This document shows, piece by piece, positions 26,055-34,319 of a stretch of 64,000 nt of DNA. Position 1 is the stretch's first letter. The number at the start of each line of letters is the position of its first letter. Under the pieces are notes generated by a model. That model was not told where the DNA came from and did no database searches. It worked only from the letters and a program-made list of their open reading frames with translations. This DNA comes from Bacillus sp. F19 (GTDB taxonomy: Bacteria; Bacillota; Bacilli; Bacillales; Bacillaceae): positions 4,490,001-4,554,000 of the forward strand of contig CP085710.1 of assembly GCA_023823795.1 (NCBI GenBank), written 5' to 3'. The position numbers and the translations under genes were made by a program.

Positions 26055-26447
26055 TTATCTTTCTTTTACGTGTCTAAGCCGTGTGTATATAAAGTCTTCC
26101 GGCTTGCTGACAATGACATATTTTGCACCTGATTTTTTATAGAGGTCATAGTGCCTGCTATCATGGGTCATCACAATGATTCGCATTGTGCCCAATTCAG
26201 AGAAAAATGCAGTTAATTCAAACCCTTCATTGATTGAGTCAGAGATGATATACACAGAGCGGTAATGATGGAACTTCTTTTCCATTTCCAGCAGATTATC
26301 AATGCGAGTGTTGCCATCTTCAGAATTCGTCAGATCATACGAGTACTGATCGTAGGACATGACATCGCATTTTTTATTCTGAAAGGTTACACTCTCAGCA
26401 ACAGAACCGTATAATTCTCCCTTTCCTATGACGAGTGTATGATTCAT
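26055..26447 (-). CDS. Small RCK_N-like protein between two c-di-AMP riboswitches
   Basis: A 130-residue soluble protein. It opens with HTLVIGKGELYGSVAES, a GxGxxxG nucleotide-loop-like strand-turn-helix, and ends with RIIVMTHDSRHYDLYKKSG then AKYVIVSKPEDF, which parallels the RCK_N end of KtrA and of the 127-residue neighbour. No RCK_C, transmembrane or DNA-binding segment is visible. I chose the ATG at 26447 because GGGGGA lies 5 bases upstream; an earlier ATG at 26573 adds an unlikely 42 residues. It has its own riboswitch-controlled leader and probably reads through into the kdp riboswitch. Confidence 0.68.
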   Translation of the reverse strand: MNHTLVIGKGELYGSVAESVTFQNKKCDVMSYDQYSYDLTNSEDGNTRIDNLLEMEKKFHHYRSVYIISDSINEGFELTAFFSELGTMRIIVMTHDSRHYDLYKKSGAKYVIVSKPEDFIYTRLRHVKER

Positions 26448-26573
26448 ATTTTTCCCCCGCATACCATGAATGACGGCGTTTTTACACTCTCCTGCCGTTT
26501 CAGCTTCCCCTGCTGAGCAGCCAAAGAGTAAAAAAAAGAGACCAATGCTTACCCTCTCCCCAAGCAAGTCCAT

Positions 26574-26794
26574 ACCATGTCAAACCACCAGCTATACACT
26601 AAAACAAGCATAAGCTGATTGAAAAATGACAGGATGGATCTTGGAGAAAAAGTACTCATTGGTCTACTTAACGCCCAGCAAGCTATATGCCCTCTTTGCG
26701 TTCCGTCTTCCGTTTTCCTTTTTCATTGAATTGCAATAATAAAAAGACCTTCTACAGTCCCCAGGCCTCTTCCCTGCCGCTTAAAAAAGGGCAG
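26574..26794. other. Leader between attenuator and first RCK_N-like gene
   Basis: About 350 bases separate the attenuator from the chosen start at 26447. On the minus strand a second weak hairpin CTGCC/GGCAG (about 26765-26793) follows the attenuator. I see no convincing gene here and no second promoter. Confidence 0.4.
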
Positions 26795-26826
26795 TAAAAA
26801 AAGACTCCTGAAAATAAGGTGGTCTT
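26795..26826 (-). terminator. Probable attenuator of the distal c-di-AMP riboswitch
   Basis: On the minus strand AAGAC..CCT pairs with AGG.GTCTT around TATTTTC and is followed by TTTTTTT. The stem is imperfect, but the position just after the aptamer fits an expression platform. Confidence 0.6.
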
Positions 26827-26831
26827 ATGAC

Positions 26832-26966
26832 CTCCTTCGCTTTAGCCGACGAAGTTAGCTGACGGGTAGGATGGCGAAAGAGATCTCATCCTTCCTGCAA
26901 ATGCAGGATTAACCCCAAAAAATTGGTTCCTCCGCTCCCGATTCTCGGGACTAGGCCGTTATGCAA
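26832..26966 (-). ncRNA. c-di-AMP riboswitch upstream of the first RCK_N-like gene
   Basis: Minus-strand blocks: ACGGCCTAGTCCCGAGAATC, GGGAGCGGAGGAACCAA, TTGGGGTTAATCC, a GCATTTGC-type hairpin, AGGATGAGATCTC, CATCCTACCCGTCAGCTAAC, TTCGTCGGC. This fits the ydaO class although the closing stem differs from the other copies (GGCCTAG in place of GCTTAAT). Confidence 0.88.
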
Positions 26967-26983
26967 TTCTTGATTACGTGATT

Positions 26984-27012
26984 ATCTTACTCCCGCTTAT
27001 ATTCCGTGTAAA
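26984..27012 (-). promoter_or_regulatory. Promoter of the kdp super-operon
   Basis: TTTACA, 17 bases, TAAGAT on the minus strand, about 20 bases before the distal c-di-AMP aptamer. It closely matches the ktrAB leader promoter. Confidence 0.62.
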
Positions 27013-27160
27013 TACGGAAAATTAGCTGAATTCCAGTGAATTATCCACTTTCCCTCCCTAAATCTCATAATTCCTTCGATATCCTCATATTTTCATATTT
27101 TTTATAGACGCAGATTTCATGTCAATGGCTAATTGCTTCAAATTTATCCATCGAATAGTG

Positions 27161-27190
27161 TTGACACACTCAAACAATCGTAAGTAAGAT
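27161..27190 (+). promoter_or_regulatory. Promoter of the DUF2294 gene
   Basis: TTGACA, 18 bases, TAAGAT, ending 49 bases before the start codon. Confidence 0.55.
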
Positions 27191-27238
27191 AAACTCGTCG
27201 ATAAAAAACAAAAGCAACTGTGCTGGGGGTTTATTCAG

Positions 27239-27616
27239 ATGGCTCTGTCGCCAAAGAAAAAATTAGAATCCGATTTAAGTGAGGCCTTTATCAAACTTCA
27301 GAGAGATCTCATTGGACGCGGTCCTCAGGAAACCAGAACGTATATTGTCCATGATATGGTCATAGCACGATTCAAAGGTGTATTAACGGTTGAAGAAAAA
27401 CACCTGGTTGAAAACGAGAATGGCCGGAAGCTTGTTAAACAAATGAGACAAGTACTGCGTGAAATGTACAGTAAAAAATTCGAAGAAATTGTAGAAAGAT
27501 ATACCGGCTGCAAAGTGCTGTCCAGCCACAGCGACATCAGCACCAAGATGGGTGAACGGATAGAAGTATTTGTAGTTGATAAAGATTTGGAACGGTTAAT
27601 CGAAACAAAAGGATAA
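27239..27616 (+). CDS. DUF2294 family protein
   Basis: A 125-residue protein of the DUF2294 (Na-translocating-decarboxylase-like named) family. The hallmark block GRGPQETRTYIVHDMVIARFKGVLTVEE (GRGP and DMVI..RxKGxLTxxE) is plain; helices rich in K and E flank it. It has no signal or membrane segment. GGGGG lies about 9 bases before the ATG, and a sigma-A promoter and a strong terminator frame it as a single-gene unit. Molecular function is not established for the family. Confidence 0.85.
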   Translation: MALSPKKKLESDLSEAFIKLQRDLIGRGPQETRTYIVHDMVIARFKGVLTVEEKHLVENENGRKLVKQMRQVLREMYSKKFEEIVERYTGCKVLSSHSDISTKMGERIEVFVVDKDLERLIETKG

Positions 27617-27623
27617 ACCAAAC

Positions 27624-27658
27624 AAAAAGGGTTATGCATACTTGCATAACCCTTTTTG
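27624..27658. terminator. Bidirectional terminator
   Basis: AAAAAGGGTTATGCA pairs with TGCATAACCCTTTTT around TACT. Confidence 0.9.
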
Positions 27659-27661
27659 CTG

Positions 27662-27909
27662 CTAATGCTCTTTCTTTTCCGCCTCAATGAGATCTAATTT
27701 TATTTCATCCAGCTTTATCCACTTTGTTTTATATACTGCCTTGTATCCTATCCAGGCTCCAGCAAAGAGTAATAAGCCTATATAAGACACCAGCATCCCT
27801 TTCCAATCAATCGCATCTCCAGTTAAAGCCTGATAATTTTGGTCAAGAATAATCAGAATGCAAAGTGAAGCTGCTAGCAGAGGGCCAAAAGGAAACCATT
27901 TGGCACGTT
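27662..27909 (-). pseudogene. C-terminal remnant of an amino-acid permease
   Basis: About 81 codons ending in TAG at 27662 encode AKWFPFGPLLAASLCILIIL, DQNYQAL, IDWKGMLVSYIGLLLFAGAW and GYKAVYKTKWIKLDEIKLD. This is the last two-helix part (TM11-12 and tail) of AAT-family amino-acid permeases (LysP/GabP-like, about 450-480 residues). The N-terminal four fifths are missing; similarity stops at about 27909, after which comes unrelated AT-rich sequence and the 52-bp array. The gene was transcribed leftwards, so its lost 5' end faces the array. Confidence 0.78.
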
Positions 27910-28055
27910 ATGTGAGATTTTCTAAATCATATCCTTGTTTTAAATAGGCTTTTCTGAACCGGTAATGACAAGCTGTTAAATTTGTAAACCTAAATTTTTT
28001 ATTTTTGCGAAAACCGTTTGAATTTCGTAAGATTTCTTCAAATTTGGAAATTGAT
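27910..28055. other. AT-rich junction between permease remnant and repeat array
   Basis: No open reading frame, promoter or RNA structure that I can support. The sequence changes abruptly at both ends. Confidence 0.4.
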
Positions 28056-28666
28056 TCCGGGTACCCGATACTGAAAATTGGAGCACTCGATTCAGGCAAA
28101 GCTATTCCAGGTACCCAATACTGAAAATTGGGGCACTCGATTCAGGAAAATCGCTATTCCAAGTACCCAATATTGAAAATTGGAGCACTCGATTCAGGAA
28201 AAACGCTTTTCCAGGTACCCAATACTGAAAATTAGAGCACTCGATTCAGGAAAACCTCTATTCCAGGTACCCAATACTGAAAATTGGGGAAAATCGCTTT
28301 TCCATGTACCCAATACTGAAAATTGGGACACTCCATTCAGGAAAACCTCTATTCCAGGTACCCAATACTGAAAATTGGGGCACTCGATTCAGGAAAATCG
28401 CTATTCCAGGTACCCAATACTGAAAATTGGGACACTCCATTCAGGAAAACCACTATTCCAGGTACCCCAATACTGAAAATTGGAGCACTCGATTCAGGAA
28501 ATACGCTATTCCAGGTACCCAATACTGAAAATTGGGGCACTCGATTCAGGAAAACCACTATTCCAGGTACCCAATACTGAAAATTGGAGCACTCGATTCA
28601 GGAAAAACGCTTTTCCAGGTACCCAAAACTGAAAATTGGGGCACTCGATTCTGGAAAATCGCTTTT
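28056..28666 (+). repeat. 52-bp tandem array 1 (12 units)
   Basis: Twelve copies of a unit of about 52 bases whose core reads GTACCCAATACTGAAAATTGG (one or two bases vary) followed by GGCACTCGATTCAGG and a variable AAAATCGCTATTCCAG. CCCAAT and ATTGGG in the core can pair. One unit near 28285 lacks CACTCGATTCAG. Variants such as TCGCTATT, ACGCTTTT, CCTCTATT and CCACTATT alternate. It is an imperfect minisatellite, not a CRISPR, because there are no unique spacers. Confidence 0.92.
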
Positions 28667-29119
28667 TCGTGCAAGCGGCTTGTTCCCGGCTTTGAGGCCC
28701 CTTGCTATATCGCATGGTCAACCTCTAACCGGTCGACCTTGATCCGCATTCCTGCAAAACGGGGGCCTGCCACACGCATTGAAGTAAGACATCCTGATCC
28801 GAGTGCGAATCCTTACCTTGCATATGCCACAATTGCTGAAGCCGGATTAGCTGGCGTCACGCTGTCTGAATTTCCAAAAGCAGCTGTTCAAGATGATATT
28901 TTCAGTATGTCTGATGCAGAACGCAAATTAATAGGAATAAAAAACCTTCCTGACAACCTGGAGGATGCGTTAGATAAACTTGAACATGGAACACTTGGCA
29001 AAATCATTTTAGGGCCGCATGTTTTTCATCAATTCCTTTTTCACAAGCGGGCTGAATGGCATGAATATCGAAATACAGTACATTTGTGGGAAATAGAAAA
29101 TTACCAGATGAAGTTCTGA
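28667..29119 (+). pseudogene. C-terminal remnant of a glutamine synthetase family gene
   Basis: About 150 codons starting right at the end of the array encode CKRLVPGFEAPCYIAWSTSN, RSTLIRIPAKRG, TRIEVRHPDPSANPYLAYAT and a C-terminal helix region ending IENYQMKF. KRLVPGxEAP, NRS..IRIP and DPSANPYLA are conserved blocks of type-I glutamine synthetase (GlnA) and gamma-glutamyl-polyamine synthetase-like relatives of about 440 residues. The first two thirds, including the ATP and metal sites near the N-terminus, are gone. An open frame runs from the array into it, but its first part is repeat sequence. Confidence 0.88.
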
Positions 29120-29125
29120 TTATAT

Positions 29126-29216
29126 CTAAGAAAAGACCAAGATAGATAAAAATCAAACTTATAAGTCCGGTTTTGACTTTTATTTCGAATTTGTTCTGGG
29201 CGAGGAGTTGATACGT
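29126..29216 (+). repeat. Dispersed repeat, degenerate copy B
   Basis: AAGTCCGGTTTTGACTTTTA followed by TTCTGGGCGAGGAGTTGA matches the core and right arm of the repeat seen at 1.0, 32.2 and 34.3 kb; the left arm is mostly lost. Confidence 0.6.
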
Positions 29217-29241
29217 AAAACTTTTTCACTTACTTTTATTT

Positions 29242-29277
29242 AAAAAAAGCCCGATTCATTTCGAATCGGGCTCTCTT
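29242..29277. terminator. Terminator between GS remnant and symporter gene
   Basis: AGCCCGATTC pairs with GAATCGGGCT around ATTTC, with A run before and T-rich sequence after. Confidence 0.85.
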
Positions 29278-30528
29278 TTATGCAGCTATATACTCTTTAT
29301 TCTTTTTGTTATCAAACTCGCCTTCCCATTTAGAGATCACAACTGCAGCCAGTGAGTTCCCTATCACGTTTACAACGGTTCTTGCCATATCCAATATACG
29401 GTCAATACCTGCAATAAAGGCCAATCCTTCAACCGGAATTCCTACCGTACCCAATGTAGCGAGGAGCACAACGAATGATACGCCCGGTACACCGGCAATC
29501 CCTTTAGAGGTTACCATTAACACAAGCATTAAGGATACCTGCTGCGAGATTGATAAGTCGATTCCATACATTTGTGCAATAAATACAGCAGCTAATGCTT
29601 GATAGAGGGTTGAACCATCCAGGTTAAAGGAGTATCCAGTCGGAATAACAAAAGACGTAATGGCTTTTGGACATCCGAACTTCTCCATTTTCTCCATGAT
29701 TTTCGGTAAAACTGTCTCAGAGCTTGCGGTAGAATAAGCAAGAATCAACTCATCCTTCAGCAGACGGATAATGTTGAAGATATTAATTCCAACCATTTTA
29801 GCAACCAGCCCTAAAACTCCCACGATAAAGAAAATCATTGTTCCATATACTAGAATAACTAATTTACCAAGCGGTATCAGCGACTCTAAACCAAACTTAG
29901 AAACGGTTACACCAATTAGTGCAAAAACACCGAATGGAGCAAATTTCATAATAAGATTAGTTACATAGAACATCGTTTCTGCCGTTCCCTGGAAGAATGC
30001 GAGAACAGGTTTTCCCTTTTCTCCAACAGCAGCGATTCCAAGACCAAATAATACAGAGAAGAAAATAATTGGAAGCATGTCACCCTGAACAATGGACTCA
30101 AATATGTTGCTTGGAACAATATTCACAAAGGTATCAGCAAAACCATGAGATTCTACATCCTCAGCTGTATCCACATAGCTATTGATATCTGTTTTCTCCA
30201 GTTTGTCCATATCAACGCCGACACCTGGATCAAATATATTTGCAGATAATAAACCCACAAGAATTGCAATTGTTGTAATAATTTCAAAGTATAAAATTGT
30301 TTTCCCGCCGATTTTCCCAAGCTTTTTTGTGTCGCCGACGCTTGCAACGCCAACAATGATACTTGAAATGACAATTGGAATAACAATCATTTTAATCAAA
30401 CGTATAAAAATATCACCTATAGGCTGTAAATAATTTTCGACATTTGGGTTACCGTAAAAAATAGCCCCCAGTGCAATACCCAAAATTAAACCGATAAAAA
30501 TCTGCCATGCAAGGCCTAATTTTTTCAT
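29278..30528 (-). CDS. gltT: Glutamate/aspartate:cation symporter (GltT/GltP-like)
   Basis: A 416-residue DAACS-family transporter, normal length. Family marks: LIKMIVIPIVISSIIVGVAS (TM3), the serine-rich hairpin AYSTASSETVLPKIM, the GYSFNLDGSTLYQ motif in TM7, SKGIAGVPGVSFVVLLATLG (HP2) and DRILDMARTVVNVIGNSLAA (TM8, with NVIGN in place of NxTGD). It should import glutamate or aspartate with Na+ or H+. It is a single gene; the promoter region to 30790 shows no riboswitch, unlike the remnant at 13.7 kb. GGGTGGA-like bases precede the ATG. Confidence 0.9.
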   Translation of the reverse strand: MKKLGLAWQIFIGLILGIALGAIFYGNPNVENYLQPIGDIFIRLIKMIVIPIVISSIIVGVASVGDTKKLGKIGGKTILYFEIITTIAILVGLLSANIFDPGVGVDMDKLEKTDINSYVDTAEDVESHGFADTFVNIVPSNIFESIVQGDMLPIIFFSVLFGLGIAAVGEKGKPVLAFFQGTAETMFYVTNLIMKFAPFGVFALIGVTVSKFGLESLIPLGKLVILVYGTMIFFIVGVLGLVAKMVGINIFNIIRLLKDELILAYSTASSETVLPKIMEKMEKFGCPKAITSFVIPTGYSFNLDGSTLYQALAAVFIAQMYGIDLSISQQVSLMLVLMVTSKGIAGVPGVSFVVLLATLGTVGIPVEGLAFIAGIDRILDMARTVVNVIGNSLAAVVISKWEGEFDNKKNKEYIAA

Positions 30529-30790
30529 TCAATCCACCCCTTATGTTTGTTATTTATGATAATAAAATGGTCTATTGAAAATAGTTAGAACTAAACCATC
30601 TTATCATTTCCCATGAATCACATTTTTTTATAATATATCAAACTTAAGTATTTAACAATAACATTAATTCCCATATGTATTCACTACTTGAATCAAATGA
30701 ATATTCTAAAAATTGTTGATATTCCATCAATTCGACAATATACTACAAAATGTTCACTTCTTAGTCATGACTAAATTAATGGAGGATCAT

Positions 30791-32172
30791 ATGAGTTCAT
30801 TGTTCAGAAAAAAATCTATTACAGATTTACTTGCACAAAGTCAGCAAAAATCACTTGCCCGCACTATGGGTGCATTTGATTTAACCCTGCTTGGAATTGG
30901 TGCAATTGTAGGAACAGGTATTTTTGTACTAACCGGCGTCGTTGCGGCAGAAACAGCTGGTCCGGCTCTCATTTTATCATTTATTTTATCTGGTATTGCC
31001 TGTGCACTCGCAGCCTTTTGCTATGCGGAATCTGCGTCTTCTGTTCCCATCTCGGGCAGCGTGTATACTTACACATATGCAACTCTTGGTGAGCTGTTTG
31101 CTTTCCTTATTGGCTGGGATTTAATGCTTGAGTATCTTCTTGCAACCTCCGCAGTTGCCACTGGATGGTCCGCATACTTTCAATCCCTCATTGCAGGATT
31201 TGGCGTGAAACTGCCGGATGTCATTACTTCAGCACCAGGAGCAGGAAAAGGCGGATTTATTGATTTGCCTGCAGTGATTATTATTCTGCTCATAACCGCT
31301 CTCCTATCAAAGGGCATTAAGGAAAGTACACGGGTTAATAACATTATGGTATTTGTTAAACTTGCTGTAATCCTGATATTTATTGTTGCAGGCGTCTGGT
31401 ATGTTAAGCCTGATAACTGGACCCCCTTTGTACCATTTGGATTTGATGGCATAGTAACGGGTGCAGCAACAGTCTTTTTTGCTTATATTGGATTTGATGC
31501 AGTAGCAACTGCTGCTGAGGAAGTAAAAAGACCGCAGCGGGATGTGCCAATCGGAATTATTGCTTCATTGACAGTTTGTACTGCACTATATATTATCGTC
31601 TCGCTTATTTTGACAGGAATGGTTCCATATACTCAATTAAACGTCGCAGACCCTGTTTCTTTTGCTCTTCAATTTGCAGGACAGAATTCTCTTGCAGGTT
31701 TGATTTCAGTTGGAGCAATTGCCGGAATTACAACTGTACTGCTTGTTATGATGTATGCACAGGTCAGAATATCATTTGCGATGAGCAGAGATGGACTGCT
31801 TCCGAAACGGTTATCTAAAGTACATCCATCTTTTAAAACACCATTCCAAAATACATGGATTACAGGTTTCGTTGCAGCAGCGATAGCAGGTTTTGTTGAT
31901 TTAACTACGCTCGCACATCTTGTGAATATGGGAACACTTGCAGCATTTACGCTGATTTCAATCGCCGTTATTGTTTTAAGAAAAACACATCCAAATCTGG
32001 AACGTGCCTTTAAAGTGCCTTTTGTTCCGGTATTGCCAGCAATCAACTGTTCTGCATTTATCTCATGGTAAGTTTACCTGCTATTACGTGGATCTCTTTC
32101 TTCATCTGGATTGGTATCGGCACGGTTATCTACTTTGTTTATGCCAGAAAAAACAGCAAGCTTGGCCGTTAA
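30791..32172 (+). pseudogene. yfnA: APC amino-acid permease with C-terminal frameshift (YfnA-like)
   Basis: An APC-family permease (CAT/YfnA type; helix-1 GIGAIVGTGIFVLTG, FAYIGFDAVATAAEE in TM6, later NTWITGFVAAAI). The ATG at 30791 has GGAGG 5 bases upstream. The open frame runs to a TAA at 32071, giving 427 residues. Just before that, near 32045-32050, one missing base shifts the frame: in the next frame the code continues LFCIYLMVSLPAITWISFF, then IWIGIGTVIYFVYARKNSKL and a TAA at 32170-32172, which is the expected last helix and tail of the family. The gene is thus either broken at TM12 or carries a single-base sequencing error; the rest is intact. Confidence 0.85.
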
Positions 32173-32173
32173 T

Positions 32174-32280
32174 AAGAAAAGCACAAGCGCCTTGGCCAGT
32201 GCAGGCATGGCAGAAAAGGATCCGCCAAAAAAGTCCGGGTTTGACTTTTTTGACGGATCTTTTTTGACCGAGGGAATTAG
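32174..32280 (+). repeat. Dispersed repeat, copy C
   Basis: AGAAAAGCACAAGCGCCTTG begins 2 bases after the permease stop; GGCATGGCAGAAAAGGATCC and AAAAAAGTCCGGGTTTGACT then TTTTTGACGGATC follow, ending with GACCGAGGGAATTAGGCG. AAAAAAGTC/GACTTTTTT forms a perfect 9-bp stem with a T run, so this copy should terminate transcription. Confidence 0.75.
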
Positions 32281-32319
32281 GCGATGGAGCACAATTTTAT
32301 ACTTTCTTCTATCAAAATA

Positions 32320-32357
32320 AAAAAAACCTTTCTCCAGCGCTGGAGAAAGGTTTTTTT
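32320..32357. terminator. Bidirectional terminator
   Basis: AAACCTTTCTCCAGC pairs with GCTGGAGAAAGGTTT with no more than a tight loop, flanked by A and T runs. It serves the D,D-carboxypeptidase gene on the minus strand. Confidence 0.9.
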
Positions 32358-33534
32358 ATAATCTTCTTACTTGCCTAAAGAAATAGCCAACAAGAAGCAA
32401 AACAACTGCGAATGAAGAAATGACAATAAATTTCAAATGTTCATGCAGGATGCTTTGACCAAGGGTTGGCTTCACTTCTTCTACCTTCCCTTCCAAAACA
32501 TCACCCGCATCTGCTGTTTCAGGTTTTAATTTATAGGAAGCGATTTCCCTGCCATCCTCCCCTTCAACCGCAAGCATTCCATCTAAATCTACATCTGTAG
32601 AGATGCTTTCATTTAATTTTTTGGCATAATACAGCGGTTCACTCAGTGTAAACTCCTGGCCGCTCTGGTCTTCAAAGGCTGTATCCTCTGCAATAAATTC
32701 TGATGTAAAATGATTAAAGCCATAATCTAATAATTTAACGGTATCTTTATATGAAATACGGTCTGTTTTAGCATTCAGGACAATCGCAATCAGACTGATA
32801 TTCTCTCTTTCAGCAAGAGTGGATAAAGTAAACCCCGATTCGCTCACATACCCGTTTTTCCCGCCGACCATCCCGTCATACGGCGTTACTTTAAGAAGCT
32901 TATGGTGATTATGAAGCGTAGTATCCCACGTTTCCCCGTCCCACTTTAATTCTTCTGTTGAAAAAATTTCTCTAAATAATTCATTTTGTGAAGCGTACTG
33001 AGTTAACTTTGCAAGGTCTTCAGCGGTCGTTACATGTTCAGGATCAAACAGACCGTGCGGGTTGGTAAAATTGGTGTGCAGAAGTCCTGCCTTCAACTTT
33101 AAAAATGCTGTCATTTCCGCAGAAAAGGTCTCGGTATCTCCGCTGATATGTTCAGCAATTGCTACACCTGCATCATTTCCTGAATTAATCATCAATCCCT
33201 GGATGAGCTTTTTCAAGGGAACCTGCTCTCCTTCTTCAAGGTAAACCTTTGTTCCATCAACACTTCTGGCATTTTTACTTATCGTCACAATATCTTCCAT
33301 ATTCCCTTTTTCAATTGCATAAATAGCTGTAGCCATTTTCGTTACACTCGCTGGATACATAATCGCATCACTGTCTTTTGAGTACAGAATCTGACCTGAC
33401 TTCGCATCAATCAATACAGCTGATTCACTTTGAATATCGGGTTCTTTTAAAGAGAGTTCATCAGCGTATGCTTTAAACGAAAATAATCCGAAAGAAAAGA
33501 TGCATACTACAAGAATCAAAGGGGCTTTTATCAT
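32356..33534 (-). CDS. dacF: D-alanyl-D-alanine carboxypeptidase (S11, DacF-like)
   Basis: A 392-residue penicillin-binding protein of peptidase family S11 that trims the last D-Ala from peptidoglycan side chains. A signal peptide ends near AYA-DE (residue 25). Active-site motifs are SVTK (PASVTKMATA), SGN (MINSGNDAG) and a third motif that reads KNG (GMVGGKNGYVSES) where almost all relatives have KTG. A C-terminal helix (HLKFIVISSFAVVLLLVGYF) followed by RQVRRL anchors it to the membrane. Single gene. The KNG change could lower or alter activity. Confidence 0.88.
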   Translation of the reverse strand: MIKAPLILVVCIFSFGLFSFKAYADELSLKEPDIQSESAVLIDAKSGQILYSKDSDAIMYPASVTKMATAIYAIEKGNMEDIVTISKNARSVDGTKVYLEEGEQVPLKKLIQGLMINSGNDAGVAIAEHISGDTETFSAEMTAFLKLKAGLLHTNFTNPHGLFDPEHVTTAEDLAKLTQYASQNELFREIFSTEELKWDGETWDTTLHNHHKLLKVTPYDGMVGGKNGYVSESGFTLSTLAERENISLIAIVLNAKTDRISYKDTVKLLDYGFNHFTSEFIAEDTAFEDQSGQEFTLSEPLYYAKKLNESISTDVDLDGMLAVEGEDGREIASYKLKPETADAGDVLEGKVEEVKPTLGQSILHEHLKFIVISSFAVVLLLVGYFFRQVRRL

Positions 33535-33716
33535 ATAAAAAAATCTCCTGTATAGTAGTTAAGATTATTATTCTCTATTCAGTCCATATACAAGCATAAC
33601 AGCTATTAATAAATCATGACACTGTAAAGATATAGAAATAGTCGGTATATACTTTCATTTGACTTTGTGAAGCACCGGATTTATAATAAACTGACGAACG
33701 TCAGGAAGGTGAAAAA

Positions 33717-34319
33717 ATGACATCTGAACAAATAAAAGAAGCCGCGATCCGCAATTTTGCCGCACACGGCTATGATGGTGCATCTTTATCAGCAATAGCG
33801 AATGAAGTCGGCATCAAGAAGCAATCTATTTACGCTCATTTTAAAAGCAAGGATGAACTGTTTCTTACTGTCATGGCTGAGGTGCTGGAAAAAGAAATTG
33901 AGTACATTAAAAACTACTTTGTTTTCTCAAATTCCGCTTCATTAAAAGAAGTGCTTTACCATTACCTTTCAGAGTATATCAACCGCTATGAAAAAGATGA
34001 TCAGACAAAATTCATGCTGCGGATCAGCTTTTTGCCGCCAGCTCATCTTTATGATGAAGTGATGAAGAAAGTGTACACCTATCTAGATACCTTTGAAGAG
34101 CTGCTTACAGATATCTTTAATGATCCGAAAGTTATATCAATTAACAAATCAGATGCAGTGATTGCTTATATGGGACTTGTTGATGCTGTTCTGGTTGAAA
34201 TTCTCTATGGCGGTGCTGAACGATTTAAAAAGAGATTGGATGGCTGCTTTAACGTTTACTGGAACGGGATAACGCTTAGAAATGCGGAAGCGCCCTGGTC
34301 AGTTCCGAAAGGCAGATAA
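33717..34319 (+). CDS. TetR-family regulator of an SMR efflux pair (YvdT-like)
   Basis: A 200-residue TetR/AcrR regulator: the helix-turn-helix AALSAIANEVGIKKQSIYAHFKSKDELF (here ASLSAIANEVG) lies in residues 1-48 and a ligand domain follows. It precedes two small multidrug resistance genes in the same direction, as yvdT does for yvdS-yvdR in B. subtilis, so it most likely represses them. GGAAGGTG lies before the ATG. The last dozen codons (AEAPWSVPKGR) fall within a dispersed repeat, so the C-terminus is probably not the ancestral one. Confidence 0.82.
   Translation: MTSEQIKEAAIRNFAAHGYDGASLSAIANEVGIKKQSIYAHFKSKDELFLTVMAEVLEKEIEYIKNYFVFSNSASLKEVLYHYLSEYINRYEKDDQTKFMLRISFLPPAHLYDEVMKKVYTYLDTFEELLTDIFNDPKVISINKSDAVIAYMGLVDAVLVEILYGGAERFKKRLDGCFNVYWNGITLRNAEAPWSVPKGR

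Noticed and set aside
26448-26573. N-terminal extension of the RCK_N-like protein that looks like a lipoprotein signal (LLFGC)
   Set aside because: The extension lacks basic residues suited to a signal peptide start and a ribosome site, while GGGGGA sits ideally before the internal ATG at 26447, where the Rossmann-like strand begins.
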